Below are positions 33,340 to 44,884 of a stretch of 64,000 nucleotides of DNA, piece after piece. Position 1 is the first letter of the stretch, and every line of letters starts with the position of its first letter. Below the pieces are notes generated by a model that saw only the letters and a program-made list of their open reading frames with translations, was not told the origin of the DNA and made no database searches. Source of the stretch: Catonia carolina. Its lineage: Eukaryota > Arthropoda > Insecta > Hemiptera > Achilidae. The stretch is taken from NCBI GenBank assembly GCA_035578175.1, contig JAQMRL010000005.1, positions 54,789,722-54,853,721 of the forward strand. The letters are read 5' to 3'. The translations under genes and the position numbers were made by a program.

Positions 33340-33432
33340 TTTGCCAATGCAAATAATGAACAATATAACCTAATATTAGTAATAAAACATTAGAAATAAA
33401 CAAAAAAACTAACCCAGAAAACATAACAGTAG
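33340..33432 (-). mobile_element. HINE-like fragment (copy 6)
   Basis: 'gccaatgcaaataatgaaca' to 'aaaactaacccagaaaacat' is the reverse complement of the 3' portion of the family. It lies 50 bp from copy 5 in opposite orientation. Confidence 0.75.
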
Positions 33433-33439
33433 CTAATCA

Positions 33440-33968
33440 AATGGGCTGAGGTAAAGAAAAACTTAATTCAACTTTTACAGCTCGTTTAAATTAAGAGCAA
33501 TATCCTAAAAAGTAAACTTTAACAACTCAAAACGATGATCAACCATCAAATTCTTTCGTAATACATCGTTTACGTGGTGTTCCGTGATCTGAATCATTTT
33601 TATGTTCTATTTTGTTACTATAATGACTGTATTTAGTGTATAATGACATTAGAAGGGTTCTTTATTCATGAAGTTATAAACATTTCTAACTACCTGAACT
33701 ATCATTAACTTTGTTCCTTTTTTGTGATTGTAGATTAGTCATGAAAGTATTCACAGACGAGATATTGCAAATAAGGCAAATAAAAATTTATTATCCTATT
33801 TTACTTTGTGTCATCTTTTATTAAATATACTTTCTACATATTTTTTGCCGCAATAAATTGTGTTCCAATATCTTACCATTATTTAGAAATTTACATTACT
33901 TTTAAAAAGTTATTTGGTTTTATTTATGTATAACAACTACGGAGTAAATGACGGTTTAAGGATAAAAT
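33440..33968. other. Intronic, no recognised feature
   Basis: AT-rich; nothing assigned. Confidence 0.5.
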
Positions 33969-33971
33969 ATA

Positions 33972-34355
33972 TAGTTGTTTAGGTCATCAGCCAAAGGGCT
34001 GGTTTGAACCTGTAGAGTTTTTACTAAGTAAAACGAGGAGTGAGGAGGTTTACCATTGTCTTCCTCACTGAGTGGAAAAGTATGCTTATCAGCATGCCAG
34101 GCCCTCTGAAAAGCACATTTTTGCCACTCTGCAAATGACACCTTCACTTCATTCACTACAGGGTCTGGCTGTATAATAAAATTAATTACTTTCAGGGAAG
34201 ATAACTCTGATTAGTGTCTTTAACACCTTTGCCTCTTCTGTTCTTAAACGATTCAGTCATTTAATTGGCTGACCATGTGATAAGAAACAGAACTATTTGT
34301 TTTAGCTTTGCAACTAACGGATTGAGTGCAAATAATTTGACGCTACTTGATATAT
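33972..34355 (-). mobile_element. SINE-A (copy 6)
   Basis: Runs from the tail 'agttgtttaggtcatcagcc' to the head 'gagtgcaaataatttgacgc', losing only the last few head bases. The sense strand keeps the shared open frame (33956-34156). Confidence 0.8.
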
Positions 34356-34359
34356 TTGA

Positions 34360-34985
34360 TAAAATATATCAACAAGAAACTCACGTAATTGTTTCACAGA
34401 TGCTAATAAACCCAGATTTATATGTAGTTACTCGATCAAAAACACTTTAAACGTTTTATATTGTAGATAAGCCCCAATATGTCATACTAATATTGATTAC
34501 GGTATAAATACCTTACTGTACTACGGTTAAATATCTATCTATGAAAAACAATTTTTTATTTTTATTTTGGAAATAATTATATTTTATTGTTCGAAATATG
34601 TTGCATTGCTAGATTCTAAATCAGGTCTAACATTTTTGGTACTTAGAATACGGTTGTATTGTTTAATAGATATTTTGATGCCTAACAGAAACTCCACAGG
34701 TTTAAATCTCTTTACAATACATTTATATCATGCCATAAATCTTTATTTAAGAAACAACACCAGAAAAAACATTCGATTGATAACAGCTGTACCTGTATTA
34801 ACATACGATAGGCAGTATATCATCATAACATTATATTTATGAACTGGTTTCTACAGTCGTATTGTCAAGTTTTTATCGTATAATTATGACTTAAGACGTT
34901 TCTGGAAGCTCTTTTTACAGTCCACTTTCTCAGTATACGCTCACTGTAGGCTTTTCTCCTTTCTTCTGTCTACCCGGTGTTCTGT
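34360..34985. other. Intronic, no recognised feature
   Basis: The open frame at 34567-34842 (91 codons) lacks motifs and is probably chance. Confidence 0.45.
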
Positions 34986-34989
34986 TTTT

Positions 34990-35290
34990 GCTCTTCATTG
35001 AATCCCTTGAAGTCCGTAATTAGTTGTCTGAATTTGGTTCAGTTCATTAAGTTTTCTCAGTTTATTTCGGTTTTCTCAATATCCTTTCTGACTTCTTTAA
35101 ACCATTTATCCGACACCTTTGATCTATTGTTTAGTGTATTAAACTTCTTTTTGTCATTCGGTTGTAATCAATTCTACACAGGTACCCGTTGAATTTTAGT
35201 CTTCTTTTTCTAATCGTTTCCATTAATCGTTCATTTTCTTTGTACAGTTCTTCTCGACCTCATCACCTATATTGTTCATCTATATAGATG
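34990..35290 (-). pseudogene. LINE C-terminal relic ('KWFKEVRKD')
   Basis: The minus strand contains 'KVSDKWFKEVRKDIENR', the linker before the C-terminus in the family of 8410-8770. Other parts are frameshifted. Confidence 0.55.
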
Positions 35291-35317
35291 TATTGTAAAA
35301 TATGTATAATTTATTTT

Positions 35318-35405
35318 TGTTAGTTTATTTAAAGTCGCATGAACAGCTTGGTCTTTAGCGACTACTGTTGATAAACAGCTGACTGATAAAATATAAAAAA
35401 GAAGG
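35318..35405 (-). mobile_element. SINE family D, 3' fragment (copy 3)
   Basis: 'agtttatttaaagtcgcatg' and 'cttggtctttagcgactact' match the tail of the copy at 36785; the head is missing. Confidence 0.7.
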
Positions 35406-35544
35406 TTTCCATTGTTGGGACGCGGCCGCGGTTTGAATGGCTGACGTGTTAGTGGTCTAAATTGTACGGGATTCTTCGTTATGGTGAAGTTTGTTATTTT
35501 GTCAACAGACATTGTATTTAATGTTTAATTTGGTAAGGGATATT

Positions 35545-36644
35545 GTTTATTTTATTTTATTGTTAATAAATTGCGTGAATTGCATTGTTTTAATTGTTTA
35601 AGAACTTATTTTCATAAACTCATACATTCATTGTTACTTTCTCTTGCCTATATGAATATATAGGAAGGAAAGTATTGTTTTCATGTCGATTTTTCGAAAT
35701 CGAGTTTTCACCGGATCTATACGTTTTCAGACCCCCTGAACCCAAAAAACATGTTTTTAGCGATTGGTCTGTGTGTGTATCTGTGTGTCTGTGTGTCTGT
35801 GTGTGTGTGTGTGAACAGAATATCTCAAGAACGGAACATCGTACGAACTTGAAACTTGAAACTTAAGTTACATACCACTACCGGACGCGACACGAACATT
35901 TTCATCAAAATCGGTCAACCGGAAGTAGTAGTTTATTCGTATAATTTTTCAGTTTTTTGCGATTTTCTCAAAAACTGGTCCTACGATTTTTTTTAAAATC
36001 GCCTATTTACTCAATTTTTTATTCTCTACAACATAGGGTAGGCGCCATGTTTGCTGAAATTCTCGGTGAGGCTGTTTTCACGTAAAAACGTTGTTTTTTT
36101 AAGATTACGGCTTTAATATAAATTTTAGTGCAAAAACTTATATAATAAAAGTTGTAGAGAATTTAAAAACCTACAACTTTTGTTTCAAACATTTTTGTTT
36201 ATAACGCTTAGTTTAGCGGTAATTTGCGATTTTCTGTTTTTTTTCTCACGAAAACGTGAGAAAAATCGATTTTTTTAACATTTCGGTCTTAGTATGCATT
36301 TTACGACAAAAGTGTATATAATAAAAGTTATAGAAAATTAAAAGATCTACAACTTTTGTTTAGAGCATTTTTCTCTACAGAGCCTAGTTTAGCGTGAAAG
36401 CGTGATTTTCCGTATTTTTAAGCCAAACTGAGTTCGATTGTCATTTTGCGTCATTCACTCGTGATTAAAATAAAGTTATGTTTCTGTGGTTAGTTTTTGT
36501 TTATTTCTAATATTTTATTAATAATGTTAGGTTTATTATTAATCATTTAGTTTATTTTATTTTATTGTTAATAAATTGCGTTAATTGCATTGTTTTAATT
36601 GTTTAAGAACTTATTTTCATAAACTCATACATTCATTGTTGTCG
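35545..36644 (+). repeat. Direct repeat of about 95 bp flanking a HINE-like copy
   Basis: 35545-35638 and 36548-36644 are nearly identical ('gttaataaattgcgt' through 'ctcatacattcattgtt'). The first abuts the 5' end of the HINE-like copy 7 and the second replaces its missing 3' end. Confidence 0.85.
35639..36545 (+). mobile_element. HINE-like family (copy 7, 3' end lost)
   Basis: Starts 'actttctcttgcctatatga', has the clearest microsatellite block '(gtgtgtct)n' at 35770-35814, and runs through all internal blocks. It stops at 'aatgttaggtttattattaa', before the subterminal repeat and hairpin. The open frame at 35675-35866 is just this repeat. Confidence 0.85.
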
Positions 36645-36774
36645 TTTGTAAAGGTTAGTTTTTTTCTTGTCAAATAATTTTATTAAATAAATATAGCCTA
36701 TGTGAACTAATTAAATTAAAGTTTACAATTTTACTTTACTATAACGAGTTGTAACAATATGTATAATTTATTTT

Positions 36775-36955
36775 TTTTTTTTTTTTAGTTTATTTAAAGT
36801 CGCATCAACAGCTTGGTCTTTAGCGATTACTGTGGGTTTCGGTATTGTAACGGTGAGTTTTAACGTGTTAAAATTTCCAGACCCTAGCTGGGAATAGAAC
36901 CCAAGACCGTCCGCTATGTAGGCTAGCACGCTAGTCACTACGCCACGGAGGAGTC
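36775..36955 (-). mobile_element. tRNA-derived SINE, family D (copy 4)
   Basis: Poly-T at 36772-36786 is the tail. The body 'gcatcaacagcttggtcttt' and head complement 'ctagtcactacgccacggag' are complete. Box B is degenerate ('gggttctattccc'). Confidence 0.8.
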
Positions 36956-36959
36956 CAAA

Positions 36960-38340
36960 AATAAAAACAAATTAATTGACACATAAAAACAGTCATTTAA
37001 CGACTATTATATTCATCGTATCATGGAACGGCTAAAGAAAACTCCAAATAATCATATGAAATTGCAATATCTATAGGCCTACTATTATGATTACGCGACG
37101 TAATGCACGTTACAAACAAGCGCATGCTCGTGTCGAAGCATTTTGAACAGCTTGCCGGAGAATCACTTAATATTTAATGTTTTTATAAGGTAACCCGCCC
37201 ACGGACTAAATTAAAATTTCTCCGAAGGCGTAACAAATAGATTTTTTTTAAATAAGAAAAACTAATAGACTCTTTGAATAAAATCCCCACTAATTTGTTA
37301 GTCAATGAAACATTTTTCATTTTTTAGTATTTTTATGTTATAAAAACGTAGCTGAAAATTTTTAAATAAAATAAAACAAGTTTTTTACTTATTAGAATAA
37401 AACTTACGCTATTTTAGATGGAAACAAACCCTCATAAACATTGTAAAAAAATACAAAAAATATTTTATACAACAAACCGACTGAAAAGAAAAGAAAATAT
37501 AAATTACATTATTGTCTGACGTAATCAAAAATAACGTTTCCCGCCATCCAATGATAACGGCGCATCCGGCTATATTTACAATGACCTTGACCCTTGCTAT
37601 GGATGACACCCAAGGACTTCTTCTTAAACCTCTATTCTAATAACCCTCCTACATAAACTTTGTAACCATTTTTTTTTATTCTACCTACCATATTATTAAA
37701 ACAGTATTATCATCCACATACAATCTCAACGACATTCTTATGTAATAAACATAATCACTTTTGTTGAAATCCTGAAAGCAACTATAAAAGGATGAATCTT
37801 AGTTAGCATAGACTTAAAAACAATCAAAAAGAAAACCAGTTTTTTAAAAAAAGATGTGAATCTTTTTTAGGAGAAGGGTAGAGGCACCACACGTAATATT
37901 AATGATATTAAGATAGCTGGAAAAAAGCCAACGTTATTTATTATGAAAAATGTCATGAAAATATTTCAGTCTCGGTACCTTTCAAACCATTATTTTTGAT
38001 CCTACATATTACCTTTATTTGGTTAAAGTAAATTTTTAAAAATACTTTAAAAATTTATGGGAAAAGGAACAGTAGCTTATTTTTATAAATTTATAGGCAA
38101 ATTCAGGCGTATTGTTAGATTATTCTTATTGAATATTTTGATTACTTCTCTTATTATAAAACCATGAATAATACAACAATTTTTTAACATTTAAAATAAT
38201 TTTTTGAATAATTTATCAAAACAGACAGGATACAACGTAGTTTCTTTCGCTGAATTAGTGCTTACATACTATTCATTTTTTAGATAAGTTATAATTGTAT
38301 AATAATTACAATTAAAATATTAAACCTCTTAGTATTTTTT
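36960..38340. other. Intronic, no recognised feature
   Basis: AT-rich; the minus-strand frame 37409-37609 has no motif. Confidence 0.5.
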
Positions 38341-38346
38341 TGTAGC

Positions 38347-38727
38347 CTTTAGTTCTAGTAATTAATGTAGTTTTTACTTATATAGGAAGAAATATTTCTA
38401 TGGAAACGTTTTGCTACATATACATCCCCATTTTCTACTAGTCGTATCAGAATTTTTTCTCTCCGCTGTAAATCATAGATACATTTTATAGGAAATTAAA
38501 AGATCTACAAATTTTATTTGGAGCATTTTCTCTACAGAGCCTAGTTTAGCGTTAAAGAGTGATTTTCCGTATTTTTTTTTTTTTACATAGGTAGTTCTAG
38601 TAATTAATGTAGTTTTTACTTATAAAGGAAGAAATATTTCGATGGAAACGTTTTGCTACACATACATCCTTGCTTTCTACAAGTCGTATCTGAATTTGTT
38701 TCTCTCCGCTGTTAATCATACATACAT
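38347..38727 (+). repeat. Direct repeat of about 135 bp flanking a HINE-like fragment
   Basis: 38347-38480 and 38588-38727 match closely ('tagttctagtaattaatgta' through 'atacatttt'). The spacer is a 100-bp HINE-like fragment plus a poly-T run. Confidence 0.85.
38482..38572 (+). mobile_element. HINE-like fragment (copy 8)
   Basis: 'ggaaattaaaagatctacaa' to 'gtgattttccgtattttt' matches the 3' third of the family. Confidence 0.75.
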
Positions 38728-38738
38728 TTTCATGACTT

Positions 38739-39133
38739 GTTGTTGTTTAGGTCATCAGCCAAAAAGCTGGTTTGAACCTCTAGAGGTTTTACTAAGTAAA
38801 ACAAGGAATGAGGTGGTTTACCATTGCCTTCCTCACTGAGTGAAAAATTACGCTTATCAGCATGCCAGGCCCACTGAAAAGCACAGATTTTCCACTCTGC
38901 AAATGACACCTTCACTTCATTCACCACAGGGTCTGGCTGTGTAATGAAATTCATTATTTTCAGAGGAGACAACTCTGATTAGTGTCTTTTGCACCTCTAC
39001 CTCTTCTGTTCTTAAATGATTCAGTCATTTAATTGGCTGACCATGTGATAAGAAACAAAACTATTTATTTTAGCCCTGCAACGGACAGATTGGGTGTAAA
39101 TAAATTGACACTCCACCTGTCTGTTAAGGGCAG
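38739..39133 (-). mobile_element. SINE-A (copy 7), complete with 11-bp target duplication
   Basis: The reference copy. 'tttcatgactt' at 38728-38738 and 39134-39144 is a perfect target duplication. In sense orientation it is 395 bp, starts at the 'gccc/cc' side of 'gcagg/caggtggagtgtcaa', and ends in an (AAC)n tail. The head has a box-B-like 'gttgcagggcta' region, so a degenerate tRNA origin is possible but unproven. Confidence 0.9.
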
Positions 39134-39157
39134 TTTCATGACTTATGGAACGTTATT

Positions 39158-39215
39158 CATTATTTTTATTAGCAAGAGAAAGTTACGTGAGTGTTTCACA
39201 CCCAGATTTTTCTTC
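39158..39215 (+). mobile_element. HINE-like 3' end (copy 9)
   Basis: 'agcaagagaaagttacgtga' plus 'gtgtttcacacccagatttt' shows the subterminal repeat and hairpin only. Confidence 0.7.
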
Positions 39216-39219
39216 TTTA

Positions 39220-39930
39220 TTTCACTGCATTATAATTTTTTTGTATCGATTTCATTGTGGTTCCTAATTGTAATTGATAAAAGACAATTATTACTTGTGA
39301 CTTTAATTGTTGTCGTGACACGCCACTCCAGTGCACTGCTTCCATATTCCGCAACAGTGGGGATAAGTGGATCAAAACCATAAGGTGAAGTTGCCAAAAT
39401 TTGAAGTTCGGCCGTTAATAGGGTTGATTAAATAAGAATATACTAATTAAATTCAAAATGTATGATAGTAGTCTACGAATAACAAGGTGTTACGGAAAAA
39501 CTTTGTGGTGGTTCGTGCCATTGCTTAGGTTTGCCGATTGTTTGTGCCTTAAATTTCCAAAAAATTTTCATACAGAAAAAAATTTTTTGAGGCAAAAGAC
39601 ATAAATAATACGAAACCCGGGGATGCAAATCATCAAAATTTGTAGTTTTATCAGTGGGTTAAGAGCAATTTTAGCAACATTGTCTTGAAGTACTTAAGGT
39701 AGGACACAAAAAAAGTTTTATACACTTTTTATCATGAATCATTACTTTATCATGAATATAATAGATATAAATATTTTTCAAAAAGGAACGGAAAAGGAAT
39801 ATGCTCTAATAGCTTTCTTAATAACGTTCCCATACCTCAGAAGTGTGAAATTCGATACTTAAGGCTTATTTTGGACAAAAGACTTACGTGCAGTCGCGCA
39901 TAAAAAAGAAAAGACTTCAGTTTAATACAA
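39220..39930. other. Intronic, no recognised feature
   Basis: No repeat or exon recognised; AT-rich. Confidence 0.45.
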
Positions 39931-39934
39931 AATT

Positions 39935-40385
39935 ACAACTGTACCGATTTCTTCGTAGAACCTCTCCTTTGCCAATTTCTTCAAAATTACTGCTTTGCTA
40001 ATCATTATTTAAACCTGTTTGGACTTATGAAGTCCAGTTATTTGGCTCAGCAAAATCCAGTAATCTTAATCATCTACAGACGTTACAATCAAAATTTCTC
40101 CGTCTATCTAGAGCTCCGTAGTCTACTACGTAAGTAACGACACTTTACACTCCGATTTCAGGATTCCTACAGTTGAAGAAGTAGCACAGTCTTATTACAA
40201 AAAAATATTTTCGAAAGTACTAATAAATCCAAATCCTCTAATTCAAGAAATTTATCGTTTTCACCTTCCTGAGAATCCAGCCCGGCGCCTAAAAAGAAGA
40301 TGTAATAGAGATCTTCTCTGAGTTCTAACTAAAATAATAGTAATAATAATATAATAAAAATAATAACAATTAAACGAACTAATTA
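39935..40385 (+). pseudogene. Jockey-like LINE C-terminal relic
   Basis: In shifting frames it reads 'KPVWTYEVQLFGSAKSSNLN', 'LQTLQSKFLRL', 'VSNDTLHSDFRIPTVEEVAQ' and 'NPARRLKRRCNRDLL'. This is the Jockey-clade C-terminus with stops and frameshifts. Confidence 0.75.
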
Positions 40386-40733
40386 TCATATTTAATACTC
40401 ATTTTAATACTCAGAGAAATACCAATGGGTATCAATCTTTGTCTGTATGTTTCCTTCCATGTTACTTGGTTATGTAGCCTACGTACAACACATTTTCTAG
40501 TAGTCATATAATATTTGTGTATTGTTGAAAATTTCAAATAAAAGATAAAAAAAAATTTCAAATCAGTAGTTAATTGAAACTTTTCTCATTATTTACATCA
40601 CAACGATTAACGATCACAGTTTTAATTTTCCCGGGTAAACGATATTGACTAATCTAATAAATCTGATAGTGTGATAAATTTATCAGCCCAGGAAATGCAG
40701 GAAAGTTCGTATTCCGGTGATTTCTATTACAAC

Positions 40734-41669
40734 AAAAATCTGGTGATAAACACTCACACAACTTTCTCTTGCCTATGCAAATAATAAACAAAAATCCTAA
40801 CATTAGTAATAAAACATTAGAAATAAAAAAAAAACTGACGTCAATAAACATAACCTAATTTTAATCATGAGTGAAAGACCCAAAATGAAATTCGACCTCA
40901 ATTTGACTTAAAAATACGGAAAATCACTCTTTCTCACTAAACTAGGCTCCGTGGAGAAAAATGCTCTCAATAAAAGTTGTAAATCTTTTAATTTTTTATA
41001 AATTTAATTATATACACTTTTGTCGTAAAGTGCATACTAAGGGCGAAATCTTAAAAAAATCGATTTTTCACACATTTTCTTGAGAAAAAAAACAGAAAAT
41101 CGCAAATTACCGCTAAACTAAGCGTTATACAAAAAATTGTTTGAAATAAAAGTTGTAGAATTTTAAATTCTCTACAATTTTTATTATATAAAGTTTTGCG
41201 CTAAAATGCATATTAAAGCCGTAATCTTAAAAAAACAACGTTTATACGAGAAAACACCCTCACCAAGAATTTCAGCAAACATGGCGCCCATCCTATCTTG
41301 TAGAGAATAAAAAATTTAGTAAATCAGGCGATTTTAAAAAAAATCGTAGGACCAGTTTTTGAGAAAATCGCAAAAAAGTGAAAAATTACACGAATAAACT
41401 ACTACTTCCGGTTGACCGATTTTGATAAAAATGTTCGTGTCGGGTCCGGTAGTGGTATGTAACTTAAGTTTCAAGTTTGTACGATGTTCCGTTCTTGAGA
41501 TATTCTGTTCACCCACACACACACACACAGACCAATCGCTAAAAACATGTTTTTTTTTTGGGTTCAGGGGGGTCTGAAAACGTATAGATCCGGTGAAAAC
41601 TCGATTTCAAAAAATCGACATGAAAACAATACTTTCCTTCCTATATATTCATATAGGCAAGAGAAAGTA
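40734..41669 (-). mobile_element. HINE-like family, near full length (copy 10)
   Basis: The 3' hairpin side 'tctggtgataaacactcaca' is at the left and the 5' end 'tataggcaagagaaagt' at the right. The microsatellite is '(ac)n' at 41513-41530. All shared blocks are present. Confidence 0.85.
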
Positions 41670-41674
41670 ATTAT

Positions 41675-42575
41675 CTATTTAAACTATCAATTACATAAGT
41701 AGTAAAACATCTGCTGGTACTAATTTAAAACACTAATCATAGTTGATATTGAGTTATACTGACCACAGTACGGGTATTGCATTACATCTTGAAAATAATT
41801 TTAACATAATCTTCTTATTACAGTAACACAAATATAAATCATACCGTGATAAAATTTGCTTAAGTATCCCTTTTACAAATATAATAATATAATGATACAT
41901 ATATAAAAGATGTATTAATCTTAACCGCCGACTGACGTGACACTTCCGTAGGTTTAGAACTATCTATAAAACAATCTAAAACTAAATATTAATAACCCTT
42001 CTGTAGATTAACCCGTCTACTCTCACTAATTCACTTATATCTACACTCGTTTTTTCTTTCACATGCATGCTGACAGTCTCTTAATATGATATTTTGTTCT
42101 CCCTACGTCCATCAAATTTGGTTTTACTTTTACTTTTAGGCATTAATTAGACAATCTTTTTCCCTCCTTTATCTCCTACTCTTTCATCCTCCTCCTTCTT
42201 CTTTCTTCAATTATCCCGCTTACTATCACAATCACTTGGAAATTTTCTGTTAATCGATGCCTAAAATTATTTCACCTTTTCTTTCTCTTCACATATTTTC
42301 TAGATAGTACCGACATTGATTTCTCTCACTAAATAAGTATAAAATCTATTATAATAATTTTTTGTTTTTAATGAAGAAAAATCGAGTAAAAAAACACAAA
42401 AATATAATATTTTTTTGCCTAAAGAGCTTTCTAATGTTTTAAATAGACATTGTAATGGCCTTAATATACGTAATAAATGCCCAAGTGAAGAGTTAGATGG
42501 GTGGCCATCGTTAATCTTTCAGCGTGAGTAAGTTTCCATGACAACGTAGATGTCAGCGGTAATAGTACTATGCAT
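41675..42575. other. Intronic, no recognised feature
   Basis: AT-rich, with a CT-rich stretch at 42165-42225; no exon or repeat recognised. Confidence 0.5.
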
Positions 42576-42580
42576 CCCTA

Positions 42581-43900
42581 CTGTCGATTTCTGTATTATA
42601 GATACCCGAGTTTGGAGCCTTCTTTCTTCAAAACCGTTAGTTCAATTTTATCGTACTATACACCAAAATTTAGCTATTTTCAATCTGCGTTACATGTTGA
42701 TTTCATATTTTTAGTGTTAATTAATATTCCGATATCAGGATGACAAGAAAAAAAGAGGCGGTTTTTCCGTTACTGCAACACACTGAATGCATTTAGAGGC
42801 TTATAACTCAAACACCACTCGACCAATTTATTTGAGATTTCACCGTAATATAAACCTATGTTGTTATTGTGTGTACGGAATTTCCAATTTGTAGCGTTTT
42901 TTAATTTTGAGTTATTAGTAAAATTCTGAACCCCTGTTAATTCCGTAACCGCTCATTAATTCGGCAATGTCAAAAAATCATTGTATTCAGTACAAAAAAA
43001 ATTAATATAAATTCATTAATATTATGGAACAGCTATTGACCAGTTATTCGGTAGAATTTTTAAAATATTTAAATAATATTAGATACTGCGGGGGGGGTGG
43101 AAGACTCTAACCATGTTGCCGCGTTGTAACTCGGTAGGTCTACTGCCCATTTTTATTAGCATACCTGTCCTTCCAGCATACGCATAAAAACATGACAATG
43201 CAATGTTAATACCCATTCATCATTTGCTTACAATAGTCAACTAAGCTACTAGTTGTATAGCCTAGTTTACACGGATATTAAACTTGATTGCATTATGTTA
43301 CGTCGGAAGGCGACTTTAGCAGGAAGAGAAAAGAACACAACCGATTAAACGACGTGGCAACATGGTTAAGCTTCTTCCATCCCCCACATATCTACCATTA
43401 TTTAAATATTTAAAAAATTCTACCGAACAACTGGTCAATCGCTATTCCATAATAATAATGAAATTGTATTAATTTTTTTTTATACTGATACAATGGTTTT
43501 TTGAAATTTCCGAATTAATGAGCGGTTACGGAGTTAACAGGGATTTAGAATTTTACTAATAACGCAAAATTTAAATACGCTACAAATCTGAAATTTCATA
43601 CGTATAATAATAATAATAATATACAGGCTTATATTCCGGCGTAATCTCAAATAAATCAGTCGAGCGGTGTTTGAGTTATAAGCCTCTGAATTCATCCAAT
43701 GTGTTGCAACAACAAAAAACCGGCTCTTTTTTTCTTCTCATCCTGATATCGGAATATTAATTAACACTAAAAATATGAAATCAACATGTAACGCAGATTG
43801 AAATTAGCTAAATTTTGGTGTTTAGTACGTTAAAATTGAACAAGCGGTTTTGAAGAAAGAAGGCTCCAAACTCGGGTATCTATAATAAAGAAATTGACAG
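42581..43900. mobile_element. TA-flanked element with about 550-bp terminal inverted repeats
   Basis: The left arm 42581-43128 and the complement of 43350-43900 align along their length, starting 'ctgtcgatttctgtattata' and 'ctgtcaatttctttattata'. TA flanks both ends (42579-42580, 43901-43902). The unpaired centre is only about 220 bp. No transposase frame is present. The TA duplication suggests a Tc1/mariner-type mobiliser; the long arms recall foldback elements. Confidence 0.8.
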
Positions 43901-43902
43901 TA

Positions 43903-44178
43903 GCTCTCCCCACCCGTCCCCGAATAGTGAAGATATTACGGCAGGTCAACCAGCCTACTGCACCTGCATGTTCTATGTTCGTGTGCGATAGTTGTTTCGT
44001 ATTTGCAGTGTCACGATTGTTTTGTATGTGTGTATTTTACATTTTTTTACTCTTGGGAGTCTTGCGGATACTTATTAGTAAACTTACTAGTTTTTCTCAG
44101 TTTTTGCAACTTTTATTCTATTATTAAAGGTACAAGCCGCCACTGATGTACCCCACATTTGAATGCCATAAGTCCATA
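43903..44178. other. Intronic, no recognised feature
   Basis: A 77-codon frame at 43894-44127 has no motif and starts inside the TIR element. Confidence 0.45.
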
Positions 44179-44182
44179 TAGT

Positions 44183-44875
44183 TGCCCATAACGGGGAGGT
44201 GGAGTGTTAAATTAATTGCACTTGACCTATTTGTTTCAGGGCTACAAAAAATAGTTCTGTTTCTTATCACATAGGCAGCCAATTATATGACTGAACTATT
44301 AAAAACAAAAGATTTTTTTTACCAGTCTTTAGACTAGTTTGATGCAGTTCTCCAAGCTGTTCTATCTTGCGCAAGTCGTTTCATATCTACATACCTGTAA
44401 CACCCAACATTTGTGATTTGCTTTATAAACTCTAACCTTTGCCTCCCCCTACAATTTACTCCCTCAATATTACCCTCCAACTCAAAGAATTTCAGAAACT
44501 TTTATTTTTTCATGAAGTCCTCTCTGATAGTCCTCACCTGGAGATCCAGATGGAGGACTAGTTTAACTCCGGAATGTTTTACCAGAGAGGACGTCATCAT
44601 AGAGAAGAAGTAGAGGTGTAAAAGACACTAGTCAGAGTTATCTCCTCTGAGAGTGATGAATATCACTATACAGCCAGATCCTGTGGTGAATGAAGTGAAA
44701 GTGTCATATGCGAAGTGGAAAACACGTGCTTTTCAGAGGGCCTGGCATGCTGATAAGCGTGCCAGGCTCTTTCAACTCAGTGAGGAAGGCAATAGTAAAC
44801 CACCTCACCTCTTGTTTTTACTTAGTAAAACCTCTAGAGGTTCAAACCAGCCTTTCGGCTGTTGACCTAAACAAC
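44183..44875 (+). mobile_element. SINE-A (copy 8), interrupted by an RTE derivative
   Basis: The head 'gcccataacggggaggtgga' and the tail 'tgttgacctaaacaac' bracket a 290-bp minus-strand insert. Flanking 'aagtccatatag' (44170) and 'aagtccacatgg' (44876) are a diverged target duplication. Confidence 0.85.
44311..44600 (-). mobile_element. Internally deleted RTE derivative, 290 bp
   Basis: Read on the minus strand, it begins with about 40 bases beyond window base 1, matches 1-88 of the LINE, then jumps at a 'ttgga/tggag' junction (about 44474-44480) to sequence matching about 2999-3172. It keeps only the two ends of the LINE, so it codes for nothing but could be copied in trans. Confidence 0.85.
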
Positions 44876-44884
44876 AAGTCCACA

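Noticed and set aside
33956..34156. SINE-A open frame as a host gene
   Set aside because: It lies wholly within a transposed repeat and is broken in other copies; reported only as a finding.
35675..35866. 63-codon ORF with C/V/S repeats
   Set aside because: Translation of the HINE-like repeat including its microsatellite; related frames occur in the other copies.
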